Assembly: GCF_937936315.1 (NCBI RefSeq)
Contig: NZ_CALGWU010000058.1
Location: 1 to 14,760, forward strand
Direction of reading: 5' to 3'
DNA length: 14,760 nt
From: an uncultured Capnocytophaga sp.
Lineage (GTDB): Bacteria > Bacteroidota > Bacteroidia > Flavobacteriales > Flavobacteriaceae
Shown piece after piece: positions 1 to 8,006 of this stretch. The number at the start of each line of letters is the position of its first letter. Within the stretch, counting starts at the first letter, position 1. Under the pieces are notes generated by a model. The model made no database searches, was not told the DNA's origin, and saw only the letters and a list, made by a program, of their open reading frames with translations. A program made the translations under genes and the position numbers.

Positions 1-117
1 GCTGAGTATAGTTTTAGAATCAATCGCTCACAAAGCAAAGAGACTATCTTTAACAAATTAATGAAAAGAATTGTAGAACGTTCTCCCGTTTTCCAAAGTC
101 AATTAATATGTAATTAA
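1..117 (+). CDS. IS1595-family (ISXO2-like) transposase, C-terminal fragment
   Basis: The frame is open from the window edge to a TAA at 115-117 and encodes 38 residues containing EYSFRINRS and TIFNKLMKRIVER. This matches the C-terminal tail I associate with IS1595/ISXO2-like DDE transposases of Bacteroidota (E-Y/F-x-R-x-N-R followed by a basic helix). The catalytic DDE residues would lie to the left, outside the window, so it cannot be judged whether the element is complete. The right end of the element probably lies just downstream; the sequence GATACCTC at 121-128 is a candidate terminal inverted repeat, but this is a guess because the left end is not visible. The next genes (phnA, htpG) are not transposon genes. 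Confidence 0.7.
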   Translation, partial: AEYSFRINRSQSKETIFNKLMKRIVERSPVFQSQLICN

Positions 118-133
118 ATAGATACCTCAATAT

Positions 134-241
134 ATGTATTTTCAATATGCAGATCTTCAAGTTAAAGATGTAATCAATGGAGGAACAAAGAGAATACAAG
201 TCAAATATAATAATGAACAAGTAAAACCTACAGCTAGATAG
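134..241 (+). CDS. Small orphan reading frame (35 aa), possibly a gene remnant
   Basis: An ATG at 134 opens a 35-codon frame that ends in TAG at 239-241. The product starts MYFQYADLQVKDVING and is hydrophilic and lysine-rich, with no signal peptide and no motif I recognise. It lies directly after the transposase fragment, so it may be the tail of a gene interrupted by the insertion sequence, or a chance frame. An in-frame stop at 119-121 prevents extension upstream. No Bacteroidota-type promoter was seen before it. Low confidence that it is expressed. Confidence 0.2.
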   Translation: MYFQYADLQVKDVINGGTKRIQVKYNNEQVKPTAR

Positions 242-267
242 ATATTTAAATGTAATATATAAAAGTT

Positions 268-840
268 TTAATTTTTTTTCACATATTGAGTAAGGATGAC
301 AATTTGTTGTCCATCAACTTTACCTTCTATATATTCAGCATTTTCGGGGTCGAGAGTGATTTTGCGCACTACAGTACCTTGTTTAGCTGTCATACTAGTG
401 CCTTTTACTTTCAAGTCTTTGATAAGTACCACATTATCACCATTAGCGAGTACTGCCCCATTGCTATCTTTGTGGATTACTTTTTCGCTATCTTCTAAAT
501 GGTCATCAGAGGCTTGAGCAAAAGCCAATTCATCCTCATCTAAATACATCATATTCAAAAGGTCAAGCGACCAGCCTTCGTTTTTGAGTCGGTTGAGGAG
601 ACGCCACGCCATTATCTTTACAGGGCGGTATTCGCTCCACATACTATCGTTGAGACAACGCCAATGGTTGCTATCCATCGTATCGGGATTTTGTATTTGG
701 CTAAGGCAAGTAGCACATACCAAAAGGCTATCATCTGTACTTTCGTTTCTAGCGGGAGGCACTGTATATACACTTAGGTTTTCAGTAGCTCCACAGAGCT
801 CACAACAATTACCACTACGGGATTTTAAGATTTCTATCAT
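268..840 (-). CDS. phnA: PhnA-domain zinc-ribbon protein (YjdM-like)
   Basis: This 190-residue protein has an N-terminal zinc ribbon with cysteine pairs C13/C16 (CELC) and C42/C45 (CATC). A middle part, about residues 55-95, carries tryptophan-rich segments (NHWRCL, MAWRLLNRL). An acidic linker (about 100-120) leads to a C-terminal PhnA domain (about 124-188) with the typical DSNG..L..GD.V..IKDLKVKG pattern. The name is historical: the E. coli homologue PhnA/YjdM was mapped next to the phosphonate operon but has no proven role in C-P bond cleavage, and it is not phosphonoacetate hydrolase. The molecular function is unknown. The gene lies downstream of htpG, but a terminator separates the two and a good promoter sits just upstream, so it is probably transcribed on its own. 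Confidence 0.85.
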   Translation of the reverse strand: MIEILKSRSGNCCELCGATENLSVYTVPPARNESTDDSLLVCATCLSQIQNPDTMDSNHWRCLNDSMWSEYRPVKIMAWRLLNRLKNEGWSLDLLNMMYLDEDELAFAQASDDHLEDSEKVIHKDSNGAVLANGDNVVLIKDLKVKGTSMTAKQGTVVRKITLDPENAEYIEGKVDGQQIVILTQYVKKN

Positions 841-865
841 TATTATTTTTCAATTAATCAATGTG

Positions 866-897
866 CAAATATATAACTTTCTTTTAAACTACACAAA
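866..897 (-). promoter_or_regulatory. Bacteroidota-type promoter of phnA
   Basis: Read on the minus strand, TTTG (894-897) is followed by 20 bases and TATATTTG (866-873). This matches the Bacteroidota primary-sigma consensus TTTG-N19/20-TAnnTTTG. Transcription would start near 859, about 20 bases before the ATG at 840. Confidence 0.6.
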
Positions 898-912
898 AAG
901 GCTCTATCTTTC

Positions 913-973
913 CAAAATAAAAAACTTTGCCAAAGGTCGTAGCACGACAAGCTACTAAAACCTTTGGCAAAGT
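913..973 (-). terminator. Rho-independent terminator after htpG
   Basis: A perfect 14-bp inverted repeat (924-937 with 960-973, ACTTTGCCAAAGGT) encloses a second small stem, GTAGC (939-943) with GCTAC (951-955). On the minus strand the structure is followed at once by a T-rich run (complement of 914-923). It lies 14 bases past the htpG stop. No T-run follows on the plus strand, so it acts in the htpG direction only. Confidence 0.85.
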
Positions 974-986
974 ATGTGATGTTATA

Positions 987-2873
987 TTATTTGTTAATTT
1001 CCCAATTTCTCTTTACAAAGTCGGCAAGTTCTTTACCTTTGAGGAGACCTTGTGAGAGTCGTGCTAAATCAAAGGCTTGCTTGATGAGAGCTTCTTTGGC
1101 GGGTTCACCTTCAGCTTTCATAATAGCATCAACTAAAGGAGAATTGCTGTTTACCACTACGTGATACACTTCGGGGAAACCTCCCATAGCGAACATACCA
1201 CCTCCTCCGGTAGCACTCATTTCCTTCATACGGCGCATAAATTCAGGTTGATTGATAACAAATGGTGTATCATTGCTATCTAAATCTTCTAACTGCACCA
1301 TATAGCCTTCTTTAGGGATTACTTTCTCGATTTCAGCTTTCAGCGTATTTTTCTCTTCATCGGAAAGTTTGGCAATAGTAGGCTCTTCTTTTTGTATTAG
1401 CTTAGCTACAGGAGCAGCATCTACACGGGTGAAAGTAAGTTTCTCATTATCACCTTCTAACTTCTGTATCAAGTGCGATACGATAGGGCTATCCAACAAC
1501 AACACTTCGTAGCCTTTTTCTTTGGCTTGCTCAATAGCTGTGTATTGCTGTTCTTTATTTTGAGCATACAACACTACTAATGTATCATTTTTGTCAGTTT
1601 GTTTAGCTTTTATTGCTTCTTTTAGTTCTGCCAAAGTGTAATACTTGCCATCGGTAGTGGGGTACAACATAAAATCGGCTGCTTTTTCGTAGAATTTATC
1701 ATCGGTAAGCATACCGTATTCAAGCACTATCTTGATGTCGTTCCACTTGTTTTGGAAGTCGTCGCGATTATTAGTAAAGAGTGATTTCAGTTTATCAGCT
1801 ACCTTACGAGTGATGTAATTAGCAATCTTCTTTACATTACCATCTGATTGGAGGTAAGAACGCGATACATTTAGCGGAATATCTGGCGAATCTATCACCC
1901 CTTTGAGCATTGTTAAGAACTCGGGTACTATCTCCTCAACGTTATCGGTAACAAATACTTGGTTTTGATACAACTGTATGCGGTCTTTCTGTAACTGCAT
2001 ATCATTAGTGAGCTTAGGAAAATAGAGGATACCGGTAAGGTGAAACGGATAATCTACGTTTAGATGAATGTGAAACAGGGGTTCATCGAACTGCATTGGG
2101 TAGAGTTCATGATAGAACGCCTTATAATCCTCATCTTTCAGATCGGCTGGCTGTTTCGTCCAAGCAGGATTAGGGTTATTTACAATATTATCAACCGTTA
2201 CATATTCCGTTTTATAGTCGTCAGGGGCATTTTCAGGACGAGGTAACGGCTCTTGTTTCGTACCAAATTTAATTGGAATAGGCATAAAGCGGTTGTACTT
2301 GCGCAATAACTCTTCGATACGGAAGTCTTCCAGAAACTCAGTAGAATCATCGGCGATGTGCAAGATAATTTCAGTACCACGTTCAGTGCGTAGGTCAGTT
2401 TCCTCTAAGGTAAATTCAGGGCTACCGTCGCATACCCAGCGTACGGCTGGAGCATCGGTATAGGATTTGGTGATGATTTCCACTTGTTTGGCTACCATAA
2501 AAGCAGAGTAGAAGCCTAACCCAAAATGACCTATCACTCCAGTGTCTTTGGCAGTATCTTTATATTTCTCCAAAAACTCCTCAGCTCCTGAAAAGGCAAT
2601 TTGGTTGATGTACTTTTCGACCTCTTCAGCGGTCATACCGATACCTTGGTCGATTATATGAAGGGTTTTATTATCCTTATTGACCTTCACTTCGATGATA
2701 GGGTTCCCATATTCCACTTTTGCCTCGCCTATACTTGCGAGGTGTTTCAGTTTAAGAGTAGCATCGGTAGCGTTGGAGATGAGTTCGCGCAAGAATATCT
2801 CGTGGTCGCTGTACAAGAATTTTTTAATAAGTGGAAAGATGTTTTCCACAGAGACGTTTATATTTCCTTTCAT
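987..2873 (-). CDS. htpG: HtpG, bacterial Hsp90 molecular chaperone
   Basis: This 628-residue protein is the usual size for HtpG (E. coli 624). The N-terminal GHKL ATPase shows LRELISNATDA (E30 as catalytic base, N34 as Mg ligand), DQGIGMT (D75-G77-G79) and GHFGLGFYSAF (115-125, part of the ATP lid and phosphate-binding loop). The middle client-binding domain contains the conserved LNVSRSYLQSD region, and the C-terminal dimerisation domain ends at residue 628. It is a cytosolic ATP-driven dimer that helps fold or remodel proteins, often with DnaK. The start MKGNINVSVENIFPLI matches the family N terminus. It is transcribed away from asnA, has a candidate promoter at 2946-2976 and is closed by a strong terminator. 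No damage is visible. Confidence 0.97.
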   Translation of the reverse strand: MKGNINVSVENIFPLIKKFLYSDHEIFLRELISNATDATLKLKHLASIGEAKVEYGNPIIEVKVNKDNKTLHIIDQGIGMTAEEVEKYINQIAFSGAEEFLEKYKDTAKDTGVIGHFGLGFYSAFMVAKQVEIITKSYTDAPAVRWVCDGSPEFTLEETDLRTERGTEIILHIADDSTEFLEDFRIEELLRKYNRFMPIPIKFGTKQEPLPRPENAPDDYKTEYVTVDNIVNNPNPAWTKQPADLKDEDYKAFYHELYPMQFDEPLFHIHLNVDYPFHLTGILYFPKLTNDMQLQKDRIQLYQNQVFVTDNVEEIVPEFLTMLKGVIDSPDIPLNVSRSYLQSDGNVKKIANYITRKVADKLKSLFTNNRDDFQNKWNDIKIVLEYGMLTDDKFYEKAADFMLYPTTDGKYYTLAELKEAIKAKQTDKNDTLVVLYAQNKEQQYTAIEQAKEKGYEVLLLDSPIVSHLIQKLEGDNEKLTFTRVDAAPVAKLIQKEEPTIAKLSDEEKNTLKAEIEKVIPKEGYMVQLEDLDSNDTPFVINQPEFMRRMKEMSATGGGGMFAMGGFPEVYHVVVNSNSPLVDAIMKAEGEPAKEALIKQAFDLARLSQGLLKGKELADFVKRNWEINK

Positions 2874-2881
2874 TTTATTTA

Positions 2882-2903
2882 GTTAAGAGGTAAGAGATAA
2901 GAA
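2882..2903. repeat. Purine-rich intergenic repeat, copy 1
   Basis: This segment is built on the unit GGTAAGAGATAAGA, with a preceding GTTAAGAG half. It lies in the htpG leader. Related copies occur at 8948-8976 and 14543-14564, and an inverted degenerate copy lies at 9042-9064. All are intergenic apart from a few bases of gene-end overlap. Confidence 0.6.
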
Positions 2904-2945
2904 TATTATCACTTAGCTTGTTATTTATCGGGGGAGGCATAGCGA

Positions 2946-2976
2946 AAAAAGTACCAAAGTAAGAGAAAATGACAAA
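2946..2976 (-). promoter_or_regulatory. Candidate htpG promoter
   Basis: On the minus strand, TTTG (2973-2976) is followed by 19 bases and TACTTTTT (2946-2953). It differs from the TAnnTTTG consensus only at the last base. The implied leader is about 65 nt and carries the purine-rich repeat (complement strand). Confidence 0.45.
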
Positions 2977-3025
2977 ATGGCAGGTGTTTTTTTTCTATTT
3001 TCCACACTCCTCATTCTTAATATGG

Positions 3026-3036
3026 TATAAATTTTG
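3026..3036 (+). promoter_or_regulatory. Weak candidate -7 element of asnA
   Basis: TATAAATTTTG resembles TAnnTTTG with one extra base. No convincing TTG lies at the expected upstream distance. It sits about 40 bases before the preferred asnA ATG and would lie inside the longer alternative frame, which supports the shorter start. Confidence 0.3.
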
Positions 3037-3076
3037 TAGTCTCCGTTCACTGTCAAATTGGCAAAATCAACTCATT

Positions 3077-4081
3077 ATGATTATTATTCCTGAAAACTAT
3101 GTGTCGCCTTATGGCATTATGGACACAGAACGCGCTATCAAACTCATCAAAGATACTTTTGAAACTGCCTTAGCTCGTGCCTTGCACCTCACTCGTATCT
3201 CTGCTCCTCTATTTGTAAAACGTGCTACAGGACTTAACGATGACCTTAATGGTGTGGAACGACCTGTGAGTTTTGAAATGAAAGATGCTGAAGGTCAAAC
3301 TATCGAAATTATTCACTCACTCGCCAAATGGAAACGCTTGGCACTGAAACGCTATGGCATTGCGCTACACGAAGGTATCTATACCGATATGAACGCCATC
3401 CGCCGTGATGAAACTTTAGATAACACCCATTCTATTTATGTAGACCAATGGGATTGGGAAAAAGTTATCGCTCCTTCCGATCGTTCCTTAGAATATTTGC
3501 AACAAACAGTTAATCAGCTTTATAACGCATTTTTAGAAACTGAAGTTGCTCTCGTTGCTCACTACCCTAAATGTAAGGCTTTTTTGCCCAAAGAAATAAC
3601 CTTCATCAGTTCGCAGGAGTTAGAAGACCGCTACCCTACTCTATCGCCTCAAAAACGCGAAGAAGTATTTGCCAAAGAAAAAAGGGCTATTTTTATCACT
3701 CAGATAGGTAAAACCCTGCGCTCAGGCAAAAAACACGACAACCGTGCCCCCGACTACGACGATTGGGAACTCAACGGCGACCTTATTTTATGGAATCCCG
3801 TGTTAAACAGCGCGTTAGAACTCTCGTCTATGGGGATACGAGTAGACGAAAAATCATTAGCACACCAATTGCAACTCGCTAATGCCGAACACCGCAAAAC
3901 CTTAGACTATCACCAAATGTTGCTCAAAGGTGAACTCCCGCTCACCATCGGTGGGGGTATCGGTCAGTCGCGTATTTGTATGCTACTGATGCAAAAAGCG
4001 CATATAGGCGAAGTTCAAGCCTCTATCTGGACAGACGATATGCTGCAACTTTGCGAAGAAAACGGCATTCAGCTATTGTAA
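3077..4081 (+). CDS. asnA: Aspartate-ammonia ligase (asparagine synthetase A)
   Basis: The product makes asparagine from aspartate, ammonia and ATP (AMP-forming) in the cytosol. It is 334 residues long, close to the 330 of E. coli AsnA, and has the class II aminoacyl-tRNA-synthetase-like fold. Diagnostic stretches are HSLAKWKR (80-87), YVDQWDWE (121-128), the segment RAPDYDDW, LNGDLILWNPVL, SSMGIRVD, and the ATP-binding GGGIGQSR (292-299). The frame is open back to an ATG at 2969, but the extra 36 residues are a hydrophobic, non-conserved stretch over intergenic-looking DNA, whereas MIIIPENY fits the family N terminus, so I place the start at 3077. The gene is monocistronic or the first of its strand, and the next gene has its own promoter. 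Confidence 0.95.
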   Translation: MIIIPENYVSPYGIMDTERAIKLIKDTFETALARALHLTRISAPLFVKRATGLNDDLNGVERPVSFEMKDAEGQTIEIIHSLAKWKRLALKRYGIALHEGIYTDMNAIRRDETLDNTHSIYVDQWDWEKVIAPSDRSLEYLQQTVNQLYNAFLETEVALVAHYPKCKAFLPKEITFISSQELEDRYPTLSPQKREEVFAKEKRAIFITQIGKTLRSGKKHDNRAPDYDDWELNGDLILWNPVLNSALELSSMGIRVDEKSLAHQLQLANAEHRKTLDYHQMLLKGELPLTIGGGIGQSRICMLLMQKAHIGEVQASIWTDDMLQLCEENGIQLL

Positions 4082-4104
4082 TCCAATAAATTATTGTACT
4101 TTTG
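4076..4104 (+). promoter_or_regulatory. Promoter of the Asp-box protein gene
   Basis: TTG (4076-4078, overlapping the asnA stop) is followed by 18 bases and TACTTTTG (4097-4104), a full match to TAnnTTTG. Transcription would start near 4111, leaving a leader of about 110 nt with no obvious structure. Confidence 0.6.
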
Positions 4105-4222
4105 CAGTTATAAAACTAATCAAGAATTAAAATAACTCTATTCATTCACAATCTATTGTAACATCAGTTATCAATCTGTATGTATCACAACCATCAATTG
4201 TCAGTCATTATAAAATAATACT

Positions 4223-6955
4223 ATGAAAAACAATATCTTTTGTATCATATCCTTATTAATCACCACAACTCTTACTGCTCAAGAGTTGCTCCCTCTGCCT
4301 TTACGCCAAAAAGAAGAACTCAAAGTGCGTTCGTGGGTGCGTGAAACGCCTTTTGAACAGGTAATCGTAAAAGAAATAGGCAACCGTATCAGTGCGCTGA
4401 ATGTAAACCCTAAAAACAGTAACGAGTTTCTCGTCGCTCCTGAAAACGGAGGCATCTGGCTCACCCAAAATGGCGGCGAAACCTATACCCCCCTCTGCCC
4501 TACCCTTCCTACCCAATCTATCAGCGCTATCGCTATGGACTGGACTTCAGGCACTTTAGCACTTGCTACCCCTTATGGCATCTTCATTTCTGTTGATAAA
4601 GGCAAAACAACCAAATTCAGCGGATTGACTAACGCACAGCACATCAGCAGTTTGTATATCAATCCTCTCAATCCTCAAGAAATTGTTGCAGGAGTATTAG
4701 GTAACTCTTACAAAGCAGATGAAAAGCGAGGTATTTTCAAAACTACCGATGGTGGCAATACTTGGCAACAAAAGCTATTTGTAAGCACACGTGCTGGCAT
4801 CAGCCAAATCACCCCCTCTCCTGATGGTAGTGTGCTTTTAGCCGTAGCGTGGGACGTGAACAACAGTCAGTGGGAAAACGTTCCTTATGGCAGTAATAGT
4901 GGTGTCTACAAAAGCACCGATGGGGGAAATTCGTGGACAAAAATCACTACTAACAACGGATTTATCAAAGGAAATAACATCGGCAAAATAGGGGTTACTT
5001 GTTTCAATTCGCAAATTTATTATGCCGTGGTTGATAACCGCAATCCTAAGAAAAAAGAAAACAATAACAGTCTGCAAAAAACAGCGCGTATCCACCTTAT
5101 CGCTCAGGATTTCGATGCGATGAGCAAAGCCGATTTTCTCGCTTTAGACAACAACCGATTGAACATCTTCCTGCACAATATCGGTCAGGATAACAAATAT
5201 ACTGCACAAAACCTCAAGGATATGATAGCTGCCGAGGTTACTTTGCCTGCTAAAATTTTTAGTTATTTAGGCGTTAGCACTCAAGAGATTATAGGTGCTG
5301 AAGTGTATGTAACTAACGACGGCGGTAACTCTTGGCAAAAAGCTAACAGCCAACCTCTCAACGATATGTACTATCAAAATGGAGAACAATTCGGAGGCAT
5401 TGCCGTAAACCTTACCAATAAAAACCACTTGTTTATAGGAGGTTATCCTCTGCTCGAATCTGGTGATGGTGGCAAAACGTGGAGAAGCAAACAGCCGCTC
5501 TCTTTACAAAATAGTTATGAACAACTCTACTTACAGCAAGGCACTTTATTCTGTACTACCCCTAACGGACTACAGCTCTCTTACGACAATGGCAGGAGTT
5601 TTGCCACTAAAAACGTATCTCAAGCCATAGCCTTCAGTCAGTTGTGTTATGACCAAGCAAGCAAAACGCCTTATTATGTGAGTGAACAAGCTGTATTGGC
5701 ACAGAACAATAGTCATTGGAATACTTTCAAAAGAAACATACATTCGCTTTCATTTGGCAACGACAGCTATGCTGCTGAGGCGTATGGTAAGTTTTTCACT
5801 TTCTTCCCCGATAAAGACCAACTTTTTCCACTCGGAAGTGCTTACTATGGCGAGAATAAAGCTCCTTTGCGCTTTGGTGAAAAAGCACCACTGCTTATAT
5901 CTCCTCAAAATAAAGATATCATCTACATCGGGAGCAACAAGCTACATATCTCAATGGACAAAGGTCGCAATTGGCGCACTATTTCCGACGATGTAACTAA
6001 TGGTAACAAGCAGGGTAACAAGGCTTATGGCACAATTTCAGCTATTGCCGAATCGCCTTTTATGTTTGGCTTGCTCTATACAGGTAGTGATGACGGTATA
6101 ATTTACACCACCGATAATGGGGGCGTATCATGGAAACAGATTTACAACGCCTTCCCTCGCGCCCTAAAAGTGAACAATCTGATTGCCTCTAAGCACCAAC
6201 GCAACCGCGTATTGGCAACCCTTATCAGCACCGATGAAACTCAAGGCGACCCCATTATTTTTATGAGTAACGACAACGGAAAAAGCTGGACAGACATTCA
6301 CTCTAACCTCCCCGATGCCAAAGTGAACGTTCTTAAAGAAGACCCTAAGAACGAGCAAATTCTGTATGCCGGAACCGATAACGGCTTGTATATCACCTTC
6401 AATTTAGGCGAAAGCTGGCAACCTTTCAGTCAAGGACTACCCGAAACTGGTGTTGCTGATATTTATATAGACGACACAAATGGCGAAATGACAGTGGCTA
6501 CTTTAGGACGTGGTATCTATCGCACTTCGGTGAAAATGATGCAAGAACTACGTGCAGCCATTGCTACTCAAGCCTTTTTCCCATTAGAAACCCCTATCAC
6601 AATCCCTTATTCACCCAACTGGGGCAATGCCGCGAGCGAGTGGGATGACCCCGTACAACCTAAAGTGTATTTCTACGCCTTTGCTGTCAATGACAATGTG
6701 GAAGTGCCTATTAAAATAATGAAAGGCCGAGTAACACTCCAAACCTTCAAGTACAAGAGCAATAAAGGTTTTAACTATATTCCTTACGACCTGAGCATCT
6801 CGCCCGAAGGTAAATTAGCTTATGAAAAGAGCCTCCAAAAGATATTCCTATCCACCGCTACCGATGGTAAAGTCTATCTCCCTAAAGGGCGCTATACTGT
6901 AGTTTTCACCCTCCCTGATGGTTTTGAGGAAGAGAGAACTCTGGATATATTTTAA
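4223..6955 (+). CDS. Secreted Asp-box (BNR) sortilin-like beta-propeller protein
   Basis: The 910-residue product starts with a signal peptide (residues 1-19, hydrophobic core IISLLITTTLTA, likely cut before QE). It carries about ten Asp-box motifs, S/T-x-D-x-G-x-x-W: TTDGGNTW (174-181), STDGGNSW (231-238), TNDGGNSW (364-371), SGDGGKTW (413-420), SYDNGRSF (453-460), SMDKGRNW (577-584), TTDNGGVSW (629-637) and SNDNGKSW (682-689), plus degenerate ones near 81, 123 and 725. This predicts one or two beta-propellers of the VPS10/sortilin-like type, often annotated as glycosyl hydrolase without proof. Residues about 295-350 form an inserted helical segment (ADFLALDNNRLNIF) that I recall from similar Bacteroidota proteins. 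Residues 780-910 form a separate C-terminal beta-rich domain; I see no type IX secretion tail. It probably acts in the periplasm or at the surface; the substrate is unknown. The stop overlaps the next start. Confidence 0.85.
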   Translation: MKNNIFCIISLLITTTLTAQELLPLPLRQKEELKVRSWVRETPFEQVIVKEIGNRISALNVNPKNSNEFLVAPENGGIWLTQNGGETYTPLCPTLPTQSISAIAMDWTSGTLALATPYGIFISVDKGKTTKFSGLTNAQHISSLYINPLNPQEIVAGVLGNSYKADEKRGIFKTTDGGNTWQQKLFVSTRAGISQITPSPDGSVLLAVAWDVNNSQWENVPYGSNSGVYKSTDGGNSWTKITTNNGFIKGNNIGKIGVTCFNSQIYYAVVDNRNPKKKENNNSLQKTARIHLIAQDFDAMSKADFLALDNNRLNIFLHNIGQDNKYTAQNLKDMIAAEVTLPAKIFSYLGVSTQEIIGAEVYVTNDGGNSWQKANSQPLNDMYYQNGEQFGGIAVNLTNKNHLFIGGYPLLESGDGGKTWRSKQPLSLQNSYEQLYLQQGTLFCTTPNGLQLSYDNGRSFATKNVSQAIAFSQLCYDQASKTPYYVSEQAVLAQNNSHWNTFKRNIHSLSFGNDSYAAEAYGKFFTFFPDKDQLFPLGSAYYGENKAPLRFGEKAPLLISPQNKDIIYIGSNKLHISMDKGRNWRTISDDVTNGNKQGNKAYGTISAIAESPFMFGLLYTGSDDGIIYTTDNGGVSWKQIYNAFPRALKVNNLIASKHQRNRVLATLISTDETQGDPIIFMSNDNGKSWTDIHSNLPDAKVNVLKEDPKNEQILYAGTDNGLYITFNLGESWQPFSQGLPETGVADIYIDDTNGEMTVATLGRGIYRTSVKMMQELRAAIATQAFFPLETPITIPYSPNWGNAASEWDDPVQPKVYFYAFAVNDNVEVPIKIMKGRVTLQTFKYKSNKGFNYIPYDLSISPEGKLAYEKSLQKIFLSTATDGKVYLPKGRYTVVFTLPDGFEEERTLDIF

Positions 6956-7923
6956 TGAAACGATATACCGAAAAACATATTATTCTTTGGAAAGACGACA
7001 CCTGGGTAACCTGTCCCGAGTGCCAAAAAATCGCCATTGTTACCAATTGCCAAGTACATTGCCCGCACTGTGGTTTTGAAAAGAAAGCTGAAGAATTAGA
7101 GTTGTTTGCAGCTATCGTAAAACTCAACTGCCCCAATTGTGGCACCCCAATTGAACAACGACAAGGCGGACTGAAAGAAACCAATGAATTCCGGCAAGTG
7201 AAATGCCCCAAATGCAACGAAGAATATCTCGTAAAACCCCAATACGAATCCTACCGACAGCCCAACCCCACTCCCTCTAACGGACTGAAATGCGATAGTA
7301 CTTTCGGGTTGCCCTATTTTTTTCAAGAGAATGTGCGCGGCAACCTATTTTGGGCAAGAAATATGAGCCATTTAGAGGTAATGGAAGATTACATCGCCTC
7401 TGACCTACGAGAACGTGAGGGAATGACAATGGTAGCCAAGCTCCCCACCTTTGTAAAAAGCAAAAAGAACCGTGACTTAATACTAAAAATCTTGCACAAA
7501 TGGAAAGAAAAAGTATCAACCCCCGATTATAAGCTCCCTCCTTCCATTGCTACCGAGCAAATTCACTTGTTTTTTGCCGATGATAAAGTAACTATTAGCG
7601 ATTATTTAAAAGATATTTCTCACAAAATAACAAGTTCGGTAAATTACACCCAAATATATTCCCATAAAAACGGTTATCAATGGGTGTGTTTCTACAAATA
7701 CAATCGTATAAAGAGAGCATTTACTAAGGAATGGTTAGCACAAATCCCTTTTGAAGTAAAAACCATCTACCTATATCATTACGATAATACTTTTAGCGAT
7801 GTCCAAAACATACTAAAAACCTTTCTACAACACTACCTACAAGCAAACACACCCAACAGTCTATACATCAGTATTGGCGAAAAGTTATATTCTGTTGAAA
7901 GTTTTATAATGAATCAGTTTTAG
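6955..7923 (+). CDS. Double zinc-ribbon protein of unknown function
   Basis: This 322-residue cytosolic protein begins with two zinc ribbons: C20-C23/C36-C39 (CPEC, CPHC) and C59-C62/C84-C87 (CPNC, CPKC). A conserved-looking middle follows, with GLPYFFQ (118-124) and GNLFWARNMSHLE (129-141), then a basic helical stretch (KLPTFVKSKKNRDLILKIL). I recall the motif GLP..LQ...GN.(L/F)WA.N..HLE with a zinc ribbon from uncharacterised bacterial proteins. The C-terminal half (about 195-322) has no motif I know. There is no signal peptide or membrane segment. The ATG shares its A with the TAA of the secreted propeller gene (TAATG), so translation is probably coupled. Whether the two proteins work together is not shown. 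The zinc ribbons suggest nucleic-acid or protein binding, but this is inference. Confidence 0.7.
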   Translation: MKRYTEKHIILWKDDTWVTCPECQKIAIVTNCQVHCPHCGFEKKAEELELFAAIVKLNCPNCGTPIEQRQGGLKETNEFRQVKCPKCNEEYLVKPQYESYRQPNPTPSNGLKCDSTFGLPYFFQENVRGNLFWARNMSHLEVMEDYIASDLREREGMTMVAKLPTFVKSKKNRDLILKILHKWKEKVSTPDYKLPPSIATEQIHLFFADDKVTISDYLKDISHKITSSVNYTQIYSHKNGYQWVCFYKYNRIKRAFTKEWLAQIPFEVKTIYLYHYDNTFSDVQNILKTFLQHYLQANTPNSLYISIGEKLYSVESFIMNQF

Positions 7924-7949
7924 AAAATATGAATTGACAAATTGACAGG

Positions 7950-7980
7950 TTTGTAGATTGGTATTATTTTTGTAGTTTTG
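7950..7980 (+). promoter_or_regulatory. Promoter of trxB
   Basis: TTTG (7950-7953), 19 bases, then TAGTTTTG (7973-7980) gives a full match to the Bacteroidota promoter consensus. The start site would be near 7987, about 20 bases before the trxB ATG. A tandem ATTGACAA/ATTGACAG lies just upstream (7933-7948). Confidence 0.75.
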
Positions 7981-8006
7981 CACCCTAATTAAAAGAAAAA
8001 ATTACT

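Noticed and set aside
584..958. 124-residue plus-strand frame opposite phnA
   Set aside because: It is the antisense shadow of phnA, runs through the htpG terminator, and its product has no domain-like features.
924..973. 14-bp inverted repeat as transposon terminal repeats
   Set aside because: The arms are 22 bases apart, enclose a second stem and precede a T-run on the htpG strand, which fits a terminator.
2969..3076. N-terminal extension of asnA (36 residues)
   Set aside because: The extra sequence is hydrophobic, not part of the AsnA family and lies over promoter-like DNA; MIIIPENY at 3077 matches the family start.
5682..5996. 104-residue alternate frame inside the Asp-box gene
   Set aside because: It overlaps fully with a well-supported coding frame and has no start context or recognisable motif.
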